64,000 bases of DNA from Nemopilema nomurai. Lineage: Eukaryota; Cnidaria; Scyphozoa; Rhizostomeae; Rhizostomatidae. The position numbers were made by a program, and so were the translations under genes. Below are positions 49,619 through 61,535 of this stretch, in pieces. Every line of letters begins with the position of its first letter. Positions within the stretch are counted from its first letter, which is position 1. The notes beneath the pieces are model-generated. The model saw only the letters and a list, made by a program, of their open reading frames with translations. It searched no databases and had not been told where the DNA came from. The DNA is taken from contig ML133488.1 of the NCBI GenBank assembly GCA_003864495.1, positions 167,818 through 231,817 of the forward strand, read 5' to 3'.

Positions 49619-49882
49619 TTATCTTCCGACGTTTGCATACTCTGAGGAGTGTCGGACGAAAAAAGTACTTTTAAGTATGCGAAAAATAGTTCCGCTTTTT
49701 CTAGCAATTGTGAAGTTTTGTACCACAAAGCACTTGTTCAAAAAGAATTGTAGTTCGCCATTTGACAGTTCTAAAAAATCTTCCAGGCTGCATGTTTTTG
49801 TTTCCTGACTAGATTGGGCCATACCAACCACTGATCGAAGGCCTCTAGGCCTATTTACCACAACACTTTTATATATTAACAC
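49619..49882 (-). pseudogene. SAP-like coding relic (copy B of dispersed repeat)
   Basis: Minus-strand frame with CSLEDFLELSNGELQFFLNK, then a one-base frame change into KAELFFAYLKVLFSSDTPQS. The SLEDF(L)..L....L..FL pattern followed by KAEL resembles SAP-type helix-extension-helix modules often found in transposon proteins. The second part is shared with 19823-19937. The exact family is not identified. Confidence 0.5.
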
Positions 49883-50720
49883 AACACTTTCGAGGTTTTC
49901 CGTTCGTGTCTACGCCTCCTTGAGGTTCATTCGATCAAGCTGTATATTTCCAGGCTTTATTTGCGGCTTTCACAATTTTTCAGATTGTTTTATTATCGTA
50001 AACTATCAAACTACCAATTTTCTGATTGCCGGGCTCCTGACTTCCTCGTTCGCATTGTTTTTCTTGCCCTGATTACCCAAGATGCATTTCAACCGTGAAT
50101 GGGTCTATTAAAGCGTTCAGATTTTAAACAAAAGGCACGTGTAAAATGCCAAATACAGCAATTACTATTTGAAGCTGAGTTTGGTGAAAACTTTTGAAAG
50201 AAGATTAATTTATTGGTATCATAACACAAGGTTGATGCCTGATTATTTTAGTAATGTTTCTGGTTTATTTTGTTGGCATAAAAGGAATATTTGTTGTTGA
50301 ATTATCTTGTTCTTATTTGAAAACCCTATATGACCACTTGTCAAAGTATGGAACCTACAAAGATACCTCGTACAGACAACTTTACTTAGATATATCAATG
50401 TGTAAACATGTTGCAATTTGATGTAAAATAGGATTTATTACTATAGTAATGGAATCTATCTATTGGGGTTTAAATTAAGAATGTTCCTGTTAAATATGCT
50501 TACATAAATACTGTGCTAAAGTGGTGTTCAATTTTTTTTGAAAATGCCATTTGTTTACATATTCATTCTGCCAAGGTACGGCACCTGCTGTTGAGTTGAA
50601 AATTTTTTTAATGCATCTCTCACATCTTTGGCTGATTTTTTAGCTGCATTTTAATTTTTCCTCTTGCGACTGGATGATGGCCTGTATCCTGTTCAACTTC
50701 AGTCCTCCACATACCTGGTA
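49883..50720. other. Inserted DNA between SAP-like relic and transposase relic
   Basis: AT-rich sequence in the segment 2 insertion. No coding or RNA feature was recognised. Confidence 0.5.
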
Positions 50721-51092
50721 CTATGTCTTCCATTTTGTCCTCAGTTTCAGTAAATTCTGGGGGCAATATCTCCTTTCATGAAGTGACAAAGAAGTTTCTT
50801 TAAACATCAAATAATTGTAAAATACAACAATAGCTTTCGTATATTCAATGCAACGTTGTGGAAGTGCATCAATTGGTCGTTGAAATATGCGCCACATGGC
50901 TGTTGATATCCCGAATGTGTTTTCACTGACTCGTCTTGCTCTTGGTAGTCTGTAATTAAAATACGTTTTTGGGGTTCTAAGTATTTTCCAGCATATCGCA
51001 TGCGAACTGCGAAATCCGAGAAATGGGCCTAAAAAACATACAGCGCAGCGGAATATAAGCGAAGATAATCTAATAAGTAATGGTCCAGTCAC
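50721..51092 (-). pseudogene. Harbinger transposase, C-terminal part of DDE domain
   Basis: Minus-strand frame containing YFNYRLPRARRVSENTFGIS, then WRIFQRPIDALPQ and TKAIVVFYNYLM. The FNYRLSRARRVVENAFG-like motif that carries the catalytic Glu, followed by a WRI..RPI..LP segment, is diagnostic of PIF/Harbinger (DDE_Tnp_4) transposases. The two catalytic Asp regions upstream are missing, since ODC segment sequence resumes at about 51113. Confidence 0.85.
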
Positions 51093-52360
51093 GGGGGTAT
51101 AACCCTACACAAGGATCAAGCTTTTCGTCTTGGCTACATTAAGGGAAGTTTTATAACCTTGTAGCCAAATCCACAGCCTCTTATGGTTACGAGCTCACAA
51201 GGTTTACAAGCTCAGAAGCAATAAGCAGTTGCATGAGATAACGCGATATAAAAGTTGCAAGCAATTTCGAATCAATATCGAATCAATTTGTTAGTCTCTG
51301 TTAGACAAGGGAAAGGGCATTCTGCAATTGAGACAAAAATCGTGGTGCCGATGTAATTCACAATCTTAGTTCTGGGTCATCCTCATTCGGAATAACTCTG
51401 TAAAGGGTCAATTCATTGTGTCTCTTCAACACTTATTGATAATTGCTACAAAACTAGTGGAAGCAAACATTTAGTGTAGTACAAAGGGTGGGTTGGTGGA
51501 TTTAAAGAAAATCGCTAAATATGAAATATTTTGCATCCAGGAAGAGGACACAAAACCGCTTTTTATTCGTACAAAATGTTTTAAGCTACTCCCAATAGAA
51601 TTAACTGAAAATGAAACATGAGCTCTTAAAGTTGTAGTTGAAGTTGTAAGGAACTTTTGTTTTTAAAGCCGAAAAGCGTCATTAAATGTGGCCATTCGGA
51701 GACCATAACTGGATCGCTTGTGCTGTTCAGTATAGTTTTACTTGCTTCCATCTTTCGAAGGAAAACTGTTTTTTAACAAAAAGCATAAATTCCTCAGCTA
51801 ATTGAAACGAGAGCTTGAAAGACTTTCAAAGCTCTAAAAAATACGATGTGGTTAAAACTTTTATGGTAATAAACACACAATTGAAACAGTTGAAAAAGAA
51901 TGAACTAAAATTGTTCCATGTATAGATGAAGAGAACATGAAGCAATGAAAAGTGGTAAAAGGAAGAACCAATATTCATGAAATCTTTCTTAGGACAGAAA
52001 CTATTTGGTAGCAAATTGCGATGTAAACAAATGTGTAGGAGAAATAGGGAAAGCAGGATGGAAGTTAAACATATCAAACACGCATTCCTTCTGAGAATGG
52101 TTTGTTTCGTTTGGCCTTTTCTTCGCTCGTGTTCATCATCATGAATTGATAAATGAATCAGCTTAAGCTATTTGGCATTAAGCAAGAGACAGCACATTAA
52201 GAAATGTTTCTTTTGGTAGAAACAGTGGTGTACTTCACTGCAATAATTGATGAAGGAAAGAAACAAGCCAAAGGACAAGAAACATATGCCAAAAATTTCG
52301 CTTTGTAAAATAAAAAAATGACACCAAGAGACTATTCTTAATCGGTTAGTAGCAATGTCA

Positions 52361-55300
52361 TTAAATAGCTGTACCATTAGTAGCTCCATTTATTTTCAGC
52401 AAACTGGCGTAATGAGCTTCCTTTGATTCTGGTATCACGTAGCAAGCCTTTGTGTTTCCATATCCATTGAAATTGCTACCCATAGAAACAGAGTAGGCGC
52501 CCATGTTTTCAAAATAAAGCAAGTCTCCTGTTTCCATCTATAAAACAGAAAATCACACTCGCTTTATCTACCTCGTTATCTGATGCGGTTGAAAAACTTA
52601 GCCTTAAGTAGAAAGGTATCTTATAGTCTTTTTACAAAATGAATTGCCCTTTTTCGAAGTTTTGATGTATTTGTATTTATAAAGCATTCTGATAACGTCA
52701 TAGAAAGCTGATGAATTCTTCAAAGCTTCTGAAAATGAAAAAGAATCTAAGAAAAAGATTGCAAATTATCAAGTCTGATGTTATATAAGAAATACTTCTT
52801 TTTGCTTTTAAGAAGACGTAGATGGAGAAAGCACCTTAGGAAGAAAGACTTTGCTTGCAATGCAATCGCCAGGATGACAGGATACTCCCCAGACTACAGA
52901 CTCATACTGCTCCTGATTTTCCAACTTCTGCAAAGAGATTAAGTTGCAAAGCAAGTTGATATGGGTGGACAATAACTTCATTAGAGAGGAACCAAAGCAG
53001 TAGCCCAAGCCCATTAAATGTCTATTATGAAGTGTGAACAAGGTTTCTAGCAAATCATTTATGTCAATTCTGCATTTCCGAGCCATAACATTAAACTATA
53101 AGGACTTGAAGGCATGGGTTGAATCCACCTGAAAATAACTTTTAGCTTGAAGGGACTCTGTTCGGTTCTAAACATTGATAAAAAGTGAATAGACTGATAT
53201 GTTCTTGCTCTCAGCCGCGGCAACTTGTTTTCATCTGTCGCAAGCTCAATGTTCCCCTTTATATCTCTCTCTGCAGCATGCACCATGTGGTCTTTCAAAT
53301 TTTCTTCGTCTGTCAAATTCCTTGGATAGCTTTCAACTCTTTTCATTGAGCCGAAATTACGTTCATTTTTAGATGGAATTGCGGCTATGAAAAGCAAAAT
53401 CTACAATATTGGCGGTGGTGGCAGCTATAATTCGGCTATTGGTATCCTCTGATCGCATCCTTTTCAGGCAGTCTTGGGTTAAATTCATTACGACCAAGGC
53501 ACCGACGACATTGGCGCTTCTTCTTTGCAAATAATCATTTAAGGCCCATCTTGCTTTGGACCAGTTTTCCACCTTCAAGAACGCGTTTTTTTATTGTTCT
53601 TTATAACGAATATCCTTTCAAGAACAGTAAAAAATTTTCCATTGAGAAAGGATGCCATACAAGCAGGCTCTACCACACTATAAACGCCATGTGGGGTATC
53701 TTTTCTGTCAGGTATTTCTCTTCAAAGCTGATCGTTGATCTTTTGCTGGTCACTTTTGAACTTCTAGACATACCGTAAAAGCTCTATTATGGGTTTGTTT
53801 ACTTTTCGAGGTCCTAGAAGGGGTCATAATAGAGAGAGGGGGCTTGTTGGAGAGTGGGGCTTATTTCATATCTCCTCATCAAGGGTACAACAATGATTTT
53901 TTTCCAGTACTTTTCTGGTTTATCTCTAAAAACGAGATAACAAGATAGTGGCTAAAGCCTAATTGTTGAGTCAAGGAATTTAAGCCTTAGTCTATGATGA
54001 TTTCCTCCTCTTCAGACCTGGACTAGAAAACTTTGACTCCCAAACACATGAAATTAGAAACTGGCAACATTACGACGAAATACATCATAAGCTATCAGTA
54101 TCATTGCATTATACTCTCTCGTCTTTCTTGTATGAAAATGGGGGAAATTAATAGAGAAGGTGGCTTCCTTCAGATTTCTGCTTAAAAGGGGGGCTTATTA
54201 AAGTGAGGGCAGAATAGAGGGTGGGGCTTAATAGAGCTTTTATGGTATTCGCAGCTGAATCACATATTATAAACATCTCTTCTAGTGGTATATCTGAAAG
54301 ATTTAGACACTTGATTGTGTCGTTTGCACATCTTAAGCCTGTTTTGTCTTTCTTCTGCATTATTCGAACAAATCCCTTCACTGGTTCGGAGCATCTGCGT
54401 TGATGGATCTTACAACATATGCCAACTCTTTGCTGTGGCCAACGTCAGGCTTGTTGTATGCCATAACTTAGCACAAGCCAATTTTCTTGGCCCTGTCGCT
54501 AATTTGTTCACTCGCTGCCTCTCCCAGAATGCAGTCAAAATCTCTCTCTATGTATTCTAATTTTTGGACAATCAAACCAAGACTTCGTGTCAGAATTATA
54601 TCTAGCTAACAGTGTCCAGTTTTGGGGGCTATCCTACACCTATTATCTCTCAGAATGTGAAGGATCGTCAGCGCTTTTGAGCTCTTTGTGTTGAAATTTG
54701 GTTCATTTGCATCCTATCCTCGTGGATTTGAATTATGCTATGATATAGATAGGTTTTACTTAAAAACGTGAGAGGATAAATTTGCGGTTGTACCACATCC
54801 TAATCCCCCCACCCCTCATCCCCCATGCGTCCAGGGGAGCTAACTATATAATTGAAATCAAGTTAGAGTTATCTTTAGAGTTGAAGCCGTATCTATACAT
54901 GAATAGGCAAAAATAAAAATTGCGATGTTCTTATCTCTTTAAGGTAAACAGATTGAGGAGAAATTACCTTAATGTGTTTTGGAACCGCAGGCCGCTCACC
55001 AGGGTAGAATGACGTGAAGATGCTGTCACTCAAGTGGTATTGCATCATATTCTAAAGTGAAAACAACAACAAGAATATCATCATCAAATCATTTTCTTGG
55101 CTGCATGAATGCGCAAACCGTGGGGGCATATATCGTTCTGCATTGTTGTTTGCTGTGTTATGATGTATCGTGTCGTGTTTGTAATGGTACTGTGACTATT
55201 TTCATATACTGTCAGTTTAAAATTAGCAGGAGTCAACTTACTTTATAAGATCCACTGCTTGCATTGGCTCTAATTTCCTTAACAGCTAAAATTTCACTGG

Positions 55301-58300
55301 CACAGGAAAAGGCTGCATCGACAAAATAACGCCCCGGCTCAGCAATTATTTTAAGGCCAGAAAAAATTGGGAAATGCTCTTTGAAAGAGTTCTGCAATGC
55401 CGCTGCAATCTGAAATGAGATTGAATCGTTGCAATCATTGACTAAAAAATAATAAAAAGTTTTCAAAAGAAGAATAAAGCAATAAGGTTTATGTAACTAG
55501 ATTAACTGTAGATAAGTGCTGTTTTGTAATCTAACGCTTCTTACAAGCATACTTACTTTGATAAAATGATCTTCTGTCCCTTTTGCACCAGGAAATCCCC
55601 CACCGATATCAAGCAGGTTAAATTCGTAGCCCAAACTTGCCTAAAATAATACGAGCATCTTGTAACATAGTTAAAATGGTCTGAGAAATTTGGAAGAATG
55701 CCATTTATTCTTGCACATTTAGTAAGAAAGGTTTAACTTCGTAATTTTTTTGGCAATGGAATAGAGCTGCAAAACAAAGACATAGATCCAAAATTTATGC
55801 AGCTAAATTGTTGCGCAAAGATAAAACACTTTTTCATCATGGCTTTGTCAGATAATTTTTTGCTATTATTTTTAGAGGGTAAAGAGGAAGCAAACGACCT
55901 ACCCCTTCTTCAAAAGTCTTCTTAGCCTCTTTGACCGCCCTTCGATATGCTTCCACATCTATGCAATTAGTCCCAACATGATAACTAAAGAAAAATTCCT
56001 AATAGAATCTAGATGAGAACAAATATTGAGTACACAACTTTATTTAATGATGCTTAGGCCTCTAACAGTGATCCGTCTTGCTAGCTTTGATCTCAAAGTG
56101 AGATAAAGTGAAGTTTACTGTTTCATTAATCAATTATTTGATCAGTTGATTTATTGATGAAATGATAGATTAATTGACTGACTGATTGATTTTTGATTGA
56201 TTGATTGCTCTTTTTGAATACCACGACGTGCAGATCGATAGAGAATCAAGCATGGTGTGGGGAAAATTTGAAATAACTCCAGGCTCGTTAAGGGTAGACT
56301 TGCCTTACGCCAATCACATCCAAGTCCAATTGCTTTGCCTTCTCTAGTAGAGCTTTTCTCCCACCCGGAGCGACTCCAAATTTGTTTCCCTTCTATAAAA
56401 TTTGTTCAGTTAGGAAACCTATGTTTAGATTTTACAAATTTATTTCAAGCAAAATAAAATGAATATGTCAATGAAAAAGTTATTGGTGTGTGAATTAAGC
56501 CAAAGATTTTCTTCCTGCACCGATTTTTGGCTGCACGCATGATACTTAGTCATTCTACAATTTTGTCCTTCATGGATCTATATTCAATTGATTTAAAAAG
56601 AAATGATCCTCTACGACAAATTACCAAATGTAATCATGTTAGGAATAAAAAAATTATACGGTAGTTTGATGAGGTGCAAAGTCTTCATTACCAGAAAATC
56701 ATGAATTTTGATTGCGATAACAGTTTCTCATAAAAAAGTAAATAAGGCAGCTTTCCTTTTTTAATAAAAGCATTTGATTAACTCACGAAGATCGTGGACT
56801 TTGAACTGTCAAAGTTTATCCTCAGTACCAGTTTTGCATCGGCGTAAACCTCTTTGATCTTATGTAGCTCGCTTTCACTGTCAAATGTCATCATGGTAAC
56901 AGTGTGCTTTTTGGCGTATTTAAGGTGTGGTATTCTCTTTGTTGGATGTGCAAATATTACTTTGTCTGGCGAGACACCTAGCCTTAGTATTGTCTCCATT
57001 TCACTTTGGCTGGCACAGTCAAATCCAAGGCCACTCTTGGCAAGTAAGCTCAGAACAACCAGATCGTCGTTGCATTTGACAGCTGGAATGAATTTTACAA
57101 AAGCATGCACGATATTGTTACGAAGTATACGAATAGCAAAGGGTGAGGTGGCCCTGGCGAAACAAAATGTAAAGCCTATCATAACGCTTTGCTTGTTACA
57201 AGCCGTTTTACAATTTTGTACTAAAAGGTTGACATTTAAATGTTTGCACTATGCGTTGTAGCGTTTGAACTCACCATAAAATGGATCCACATTTGGTAAA
57301 TGTTTCTGGAACATGTCTATCCTTTTGATTACTTCACCAAGATTTGCAATATAGAGCACATCAACATCGGCCTGATGAGAAATTGAATTGTGACAAATCT
57401 GCAGTGTGTTTGCCAACAACGAGGACAGAAGTAAGGAGTTTGCTTTTCTGATTAGAAGGTAGTACAAAGAAGCAAAATTGACTGTACTTATAACTGATTT
57501 CATCATTCAATGACTCCGTGTTGCAACATTCATTGTCATTCCTGCGTTATCCATTACTTTGCTTCAAAGAAGCACATAGATGTGAAGAAATGAATTAGAG
57601 AAGAAAGTTCACAGCAATCTTAATGTTATTTTTTCGGAACATAACCCTTTATCGTACATCATAATTAATATTTGATAAAGAAGTTGCCGTAGTCTCTACA
57701 AAAAAGCAACAACAAACATATTGAACTTGAAAAACAAATGGCAATCAAGACATTAAATACGTTTGGGGATAAGAAAACGATAGCTGGATAACTATAAACT
57801 TGATTGAAAACGAGAGTATACAAGAAGAACGCCAAAAAGGTACTTCACACTGGCAGTTGAATGTAATGACAGAAGACCGTGAATTTTTTGTTAGCTTTTG
57901 AGACTTGTAATGATGCCCACGTTTAGGCGAATGGAAGAATAAAACAGTAGTTGCTTTAGATTTTTTAACTGCGAGTTATGATGCTTCTTTCTCTCTAAGA
58001 ATGTTAAACTCTGAATTTTATTAGGAAATATGCCCATAGCAGCAGGACGATTGCTTGCCATATTTTCCCCTTCAGAATATTCTGACTCACTTCATTATCG
58101 AGTTATTTTCATTCACAGACCTTCCAAGGTCTGAACTAAGACACACTGTGAAAAAGGCCATTAAAGTGGCAATATAGTGAGGTTTGAAGTTGATGACCTG
58201 AACATTAATGTTGACTTTCAAGCGCCAACCAATATAGTATAGATCATCCCTTTATTCTCTCAACTTCTCACTGCTTACTTCATGCAAAAATATTTAAGTA

Positions 58301-60000
58301 GCACCATGGAAGTCTTTTCGTCATGTTACAAATGGACACTTGTGGATGCCAATGAAACCTCTACAGAAATTCACTTTGAAAATTCCAAAGTCATTAAATA
58401 ATAGTTACTGATAATCCAAAGCTCTTCCGGGTAAATATTTACAAATGTTTAAAAACAGCAATGATATCCCATGAAGCTAAGAGAAAGGTAGCCGTTCTGT
58501 CATCTGCTTCGGATTGGGTTGAAGCTGTTAGTTCGTATCACCCTCTCTTGGAAAGCATCCAAGGCCTGGTTTTGTATTCTACTTTGTATTTCATGACATC
58601 AAGAATCTTCTTCAAGTGCTTTGTCCAAGGTTTGGTGTGCGTTGTTTCTCAGATTGTCGAGAGCTTGTCACTTACATATTTCTTACTTAAAATTTTCATC
58701 AAATTAATGTTATTCCATTTGGTTACAATGGTTTATCAAAAGCAACTAACTCCATATTTATGATTATATGTTGAACATCGCCATCACCCTTTGATAATAA
58801 AAGTCATGGTCATATTGAATGGTAAGAAATACAAAATAATATGTCATCAGAAATATTACTAATAATATTTAAATGTCATTATATAATCAACACATCGACC
58901 AATTGTGGTTAGATATTATTATAAAATCAATTTTTCAATCTTTTGCTGCATATTATTTTTTGTAATTTTGAGATTTCCTTACAATAATAGGACATCTCTT
59001 ATCTTAAGCAGCTTAATTTTTCTTATACTCTCAAGGTCTAAGCAAAACGTGAATAAGGGCATTGGACTGCAAATTGTCCCATTTAATAGTGTGGAAGTGT
59101 TTGTGTGTGTTAGTTTAGGGAGGGGTCGGGAGTTGGTTCATACAGACTTGCAAACATTTTAGCTGCTCGGAAAAGGTGGCACAAAAGCATCTATTGAGTG
59201 TGATTGGCACCATAATGCGCTTTGATGTGATTGAAAAGTTTAGATTGAAGCCTATCGGTAATTTTCGTTTGCTGTAAACAATCGGACCCCTAATAATATC
59301 CTGTGGTACGTTCCTGGTAATTCAGAAGAAAGTTTCTCCAGCTAACCACCTATGACTTGTCCTGCAAACATGTTGGCTGCCTTTGCAGGAAATAGGGGAA
59401 AATCTTCTTTGAGTTCTGCTTCCAACAATATTTGTATTTACTAAGGACTAAGAAAGCAGCTGCAGATCTTACTTTGACAATCTAGAATCTCTTCACCAAA
59501 CAATGTACATGAAGACATGTAGGAAGAAAAGGTCTCATCGAGAACAAAGCCACTGAAACTAAACAGAATATAAAATTAAACACAACTGATTATAGTCACA
59601 CCAACTAATTACAAGGATTTTCGCTTAGTTCAAAGTTCAACTTCACGTGCAAGAATCCGTTTCTTACTTATGATGTAAAAGCCAGAGACCCAAGTTTGCT
59701 TATCCGACATAAAACAATCCTTGGCACCTTCTCGCTATATTTCTGCTATTTTCTATGTATTGTTTTTCATGTCATTCTGTAGTGGAACCTTTTTGAGTGA
59801 GGTGGGGACCAATCTCTCAAAAATCAACTACTGTTTTCCGAATTTTGAACAACCGGCGGTTACAAATTTTGGCTGGCCCTAAAATGAATGATACTAACCT
59901 GGGTCAGAAGCATTTCCTTTTTGCTGGTAAAGAGATCCTGCAGTTTGAAATCGTCTTTAACCACCTCGACGGTGCAGTTTTCGGCAAACTTGTGGGCCAT
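52361..60000 (-). CDS. Ornithine decarboxylase-like gene 2, intact frame, Asp-to-His at active site
   Basis: Ten coding exons: 59899-60000, 57275-57371, 56787-57082, 56304-56392, 55903-55984, 55557-55640, 55242-55409, 54968-55051, 52835-52927, 52361-52537. They total 1272 bp, or 423 aa, with no stop. The start MAHKF is the Met conserved in all three first exons. Expected ODC residues are Lys69 (PFYAVKCND), His197 (SYHVGTNC), Gly235-237 (DIGGGFPG), Glu274 and Arg277 (AEPGRYF), Asp315 (LSDSIF), Cys351 (WGVSC) and Tyr380 (ENMGAYS). Up to Arg277 the numbering coincides with human ODC. The residue after the catalytic Cys is His352, where ODC and gene 1 have Asp (human Asp361, a substrate-amine contact). 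Activity on ornithine may therefore be changed or lost; a decarboxylase of other specificity or an antizyme-inhibitor-like role are alternatives. It lacks three codons in exon 7 relative to gene 1. Intron 8 contains foreign DNA. Confidence 0.9.
53059..54600 (-). pseudogene. Degraded foreign coding sequence in intron 8 of ODC gene 2
   Basis: Between exons 9 and 8 of gene 2 the minus strand has protein-like stretches in changing frames. Going downstream these are LEYIERDFDCILGEAASEQI, CLNLSDIPLEEMFIICDSAA, SFEEKYLTEKIPHMAFIVW, KARWALNDYLQRRSANVVGA, NLTQDCLKRMRSEDTNSRII and ERDIKGNIELATDENKLPRL. A MITE at 53773-54245 splits it. Segments 1 and 3 lack it. It looks like a decayed transposon or retrocopied gene; no family was recognised. 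Confidence 0.4.
53773..54245. mobile_element. TA-flanked MITE with CCRTAAAAGCTCTATTA ends
   Basis: 473 bp between TA dinucleotides (53771-53772 and 54246-54247). Left end CCGTAAAAGCTCTATTA; right end is its inverted match with one difference (TAATAGAGCTTTTATGG). GGGGCTTATT-type motifs recur inside near both ends. It encodes nothing and fits a Tc1/mariner-type non-autonomous element inserted into the decayed coding sequence around it. Confidence 0.8.
55985..56303 (-). other. GC-AG intron of ODC gene 2 (intron 4)
   Basis: Same donor AAG-GCAAGT as gene 1 and same phase; the acceptor is CTTTAG. Conservation in both genes shows the GC donor is not a sequencing error. Confidence 0.85.
58534..58665. 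other. Conserved 132-bp block in ODC intron 1 (segment 3 copy)
   Basis: Copy of the block at 33491. The plus-strand frame is open for 100 codons from an ATG at 58461, beginning MISHEAKRKVAVLSSASDWV, the longest open version of the three. Confidence 0.5.
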
Positions 60001-60022
60001 GCTGTGCAGCGTTTGTAGATCA

Positions 60023-60877
60023 CTGCCAGGAAAGGAAAGGCACTCAACTTACGGCTTGGTGCGCCCAACTGTGGCTCACTGGTCTCATTCCCAGACTTTC
60101 CCAGGCCATTTTACCAACCACTCTTAAGCAATGTTTCTGGATCACTTACTTCTTTATCTTTGATCCTTTTATGTTGTATAATACAGACCTTTGATGTACA
60201 GGATTTAAGTACGCTCTGATTTAGCTTTTGGACTCTTTCCACATGTCCATGTCCCATCATTCATGTTGCCAACTGTGGCCATTCTCTGATGTTGCAAAGA
60301 CAAGGTGGCATCCGCCTACTATGAACAACTTCCGGTTAGAGACAAAATCTCTCTCTATAACCAAATACTGACTCTTGCAAACGACACGGAACAAGAAGAT
60401 CCTTTCCCGCTAGAGAGTCGCTGGACTGACGATATAGCAAGACGTCTCCACTAGCAAATCAAAACCCAGGCAATTCGGAATACCACATACGCTGGTCACT
60501 GACATACGCATCTGTCGGCTTCAAAGAACAAGTTTTCATAATCACCGTTGATGAAACTTTATTTCATTTGAAAGGAAACCAAAAGGTTTCCTTGAAAAAA
60601 GTACAACGCAAGACTTATATGTTCTTTCTACTCGAGTTCTGAATCAATTTGAATGCCCAGATACAGATATTTGACCAAATTATATTTAGGTTGTCCCCGC
60701 TTATGTCGAGATTATCGTAGGATTCCCAATGATGTCCATATGATGTTTTTAAAAACAATTCGAGAAACGAAGAATCAAGATTTTCGTCTTGGCTACATTA
60801 AGGAACGTTAATAGCCTTGCAGCCAAATCCACAGCCTCTTAAGGTTACGAGCTCACAAGGTTTACAAGCTCAGAAGC
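60023..60877. other. Upstream region of ODC gene 2
   Basis: About 0.85 kb between exon 1 and the MITE, expected to include the 5' end of the transcription unit. A 5' splice-acceptor-like CTGGCAG lies just upstream of the coding exon (exon edge near 60022), so the transcript may have a further non-coding exon. No TATA box or other core promoter element could be assigned. Confidence 0.4.
60305..60454 (+). other. 50-codon open segment conserved but broken in segment 1
   Basis: Reads VASAYYEQLPVRDKISLYNQ and continues to a stop after DDIARRLH. The composition is protein-like. The segment 1 copy at 35863 has CAA changed to TGA and a three-base length difference. It may be the last exon of an unrecognised gene or a transposon fragment. 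Confidence 0.35.
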
Positions 60878-61535
60878 CAGGGGCGGATCCAGACGTTAGC
60901 AACCTTTGCGCGAGCATAAGTCAGATTTTCTCAAACAATTTCCTTTTGCATCAATTAACGTCATCCAGTGCCACAAACATTCTTCCTGTTCTCTGGAATT
61001 TCATCACAACATATTCCCGCTATTGCTGTTGCTTCGTTCGTCAAGCCAATGGCAGGAAAGGTGAGCTATGCTAAATTTGGCGCGAGCATAGGTGAAATTT
61101 GAACTGTCGAATACGAAGCCGAGTTGACCTATGCAATTGTTCTAGAAAGTGTCCAATAAAATCCAGTGCAGACTCAAATAGCCAATCAAGATACAAGTTG
61201 ACCTATGCAATTGTTGTTTAACTGTCCAATAAACAGATAGACTGACCTATGCAATTGTATTCGCCACCGCTGTCGCGTTCAATCTTGAAAGTGTCAACAA
61301 TAGCTCTTGCGATTTCCGTTCTGTGAATGTGATGCATTCCTAACAGAAAACAGGGATCAAAGCCTTGTTAGATTTTATTATAATGATTTTAGTGCTGACC
61401 ACTAACAAAAATTTGATCATAAATAGTATTCACATAAGAGGGGTGTGGCCTTCATTTTGGACAGCCTGAAGGGCGTGGCTCTAAAAAATTTCCCTTTCTT
61501 TGCTGTAGTCAGAATTTCCCCTGAATCCGCCCCTG
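60878..61535. mobile_element. MITE with CAGGGGCGGATCCAG ends (segment 3)
   Basis: Same element at the same site as in segment 1, with identical flanks and the same three internal 16-mers. The insertion therefore predates the split of segments 1 and 3. Confidence 0.8.

Larger units (their letters stand above)
46590..51112. mobile_element. Inserted Harbinger/MADF-BESS transposon debris in segment 2
   Basis: About 4.5 kb that has no counterpart in segments 1 and 3, where the sequence resumes at GATCAAG near 51113. It contains a MADF-BESS pseudogene on the plus strand, a SAP-like coding relic and the C-terminal part of a Harbinger transposase on the minus strand. Harbinger elements typically carry a nuclease plus a Myb/SANT/MADF-like DNA-binding protein, so the pair fits one degraded element. 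Precise ends and inverted repeats were not resolved. Confidence 0.6.
41860..57654. repeat. ODC segmental duplication, segment 2
   Basis: Same order of landmarks as segment 1 but expanded to 15.8 kb by insertions at 43507-45217, about 46.16-51.11 kb and about 53.1-54.6 kb. A stretch equivalent to about 34.97-36.34 kb of segment 1 is missing. Contains exon 1 of ODC gene 1 and exons 10 to 2 of gene 2. Confidence 0.9.

Noticed and set aside
56854..57261. Plus-strand 135-codon frame, with its counterpart at 41053-41301
   Set aside because: Antisense shadow of ODC exon 3.
59797..60018. Plus-strand frame MRWGPISQKS... and its copies at 34710 and 45898
   Set aside because: Antisense shadow of ODC exon 1 and its flank; the conservation comes from the ODC exon.
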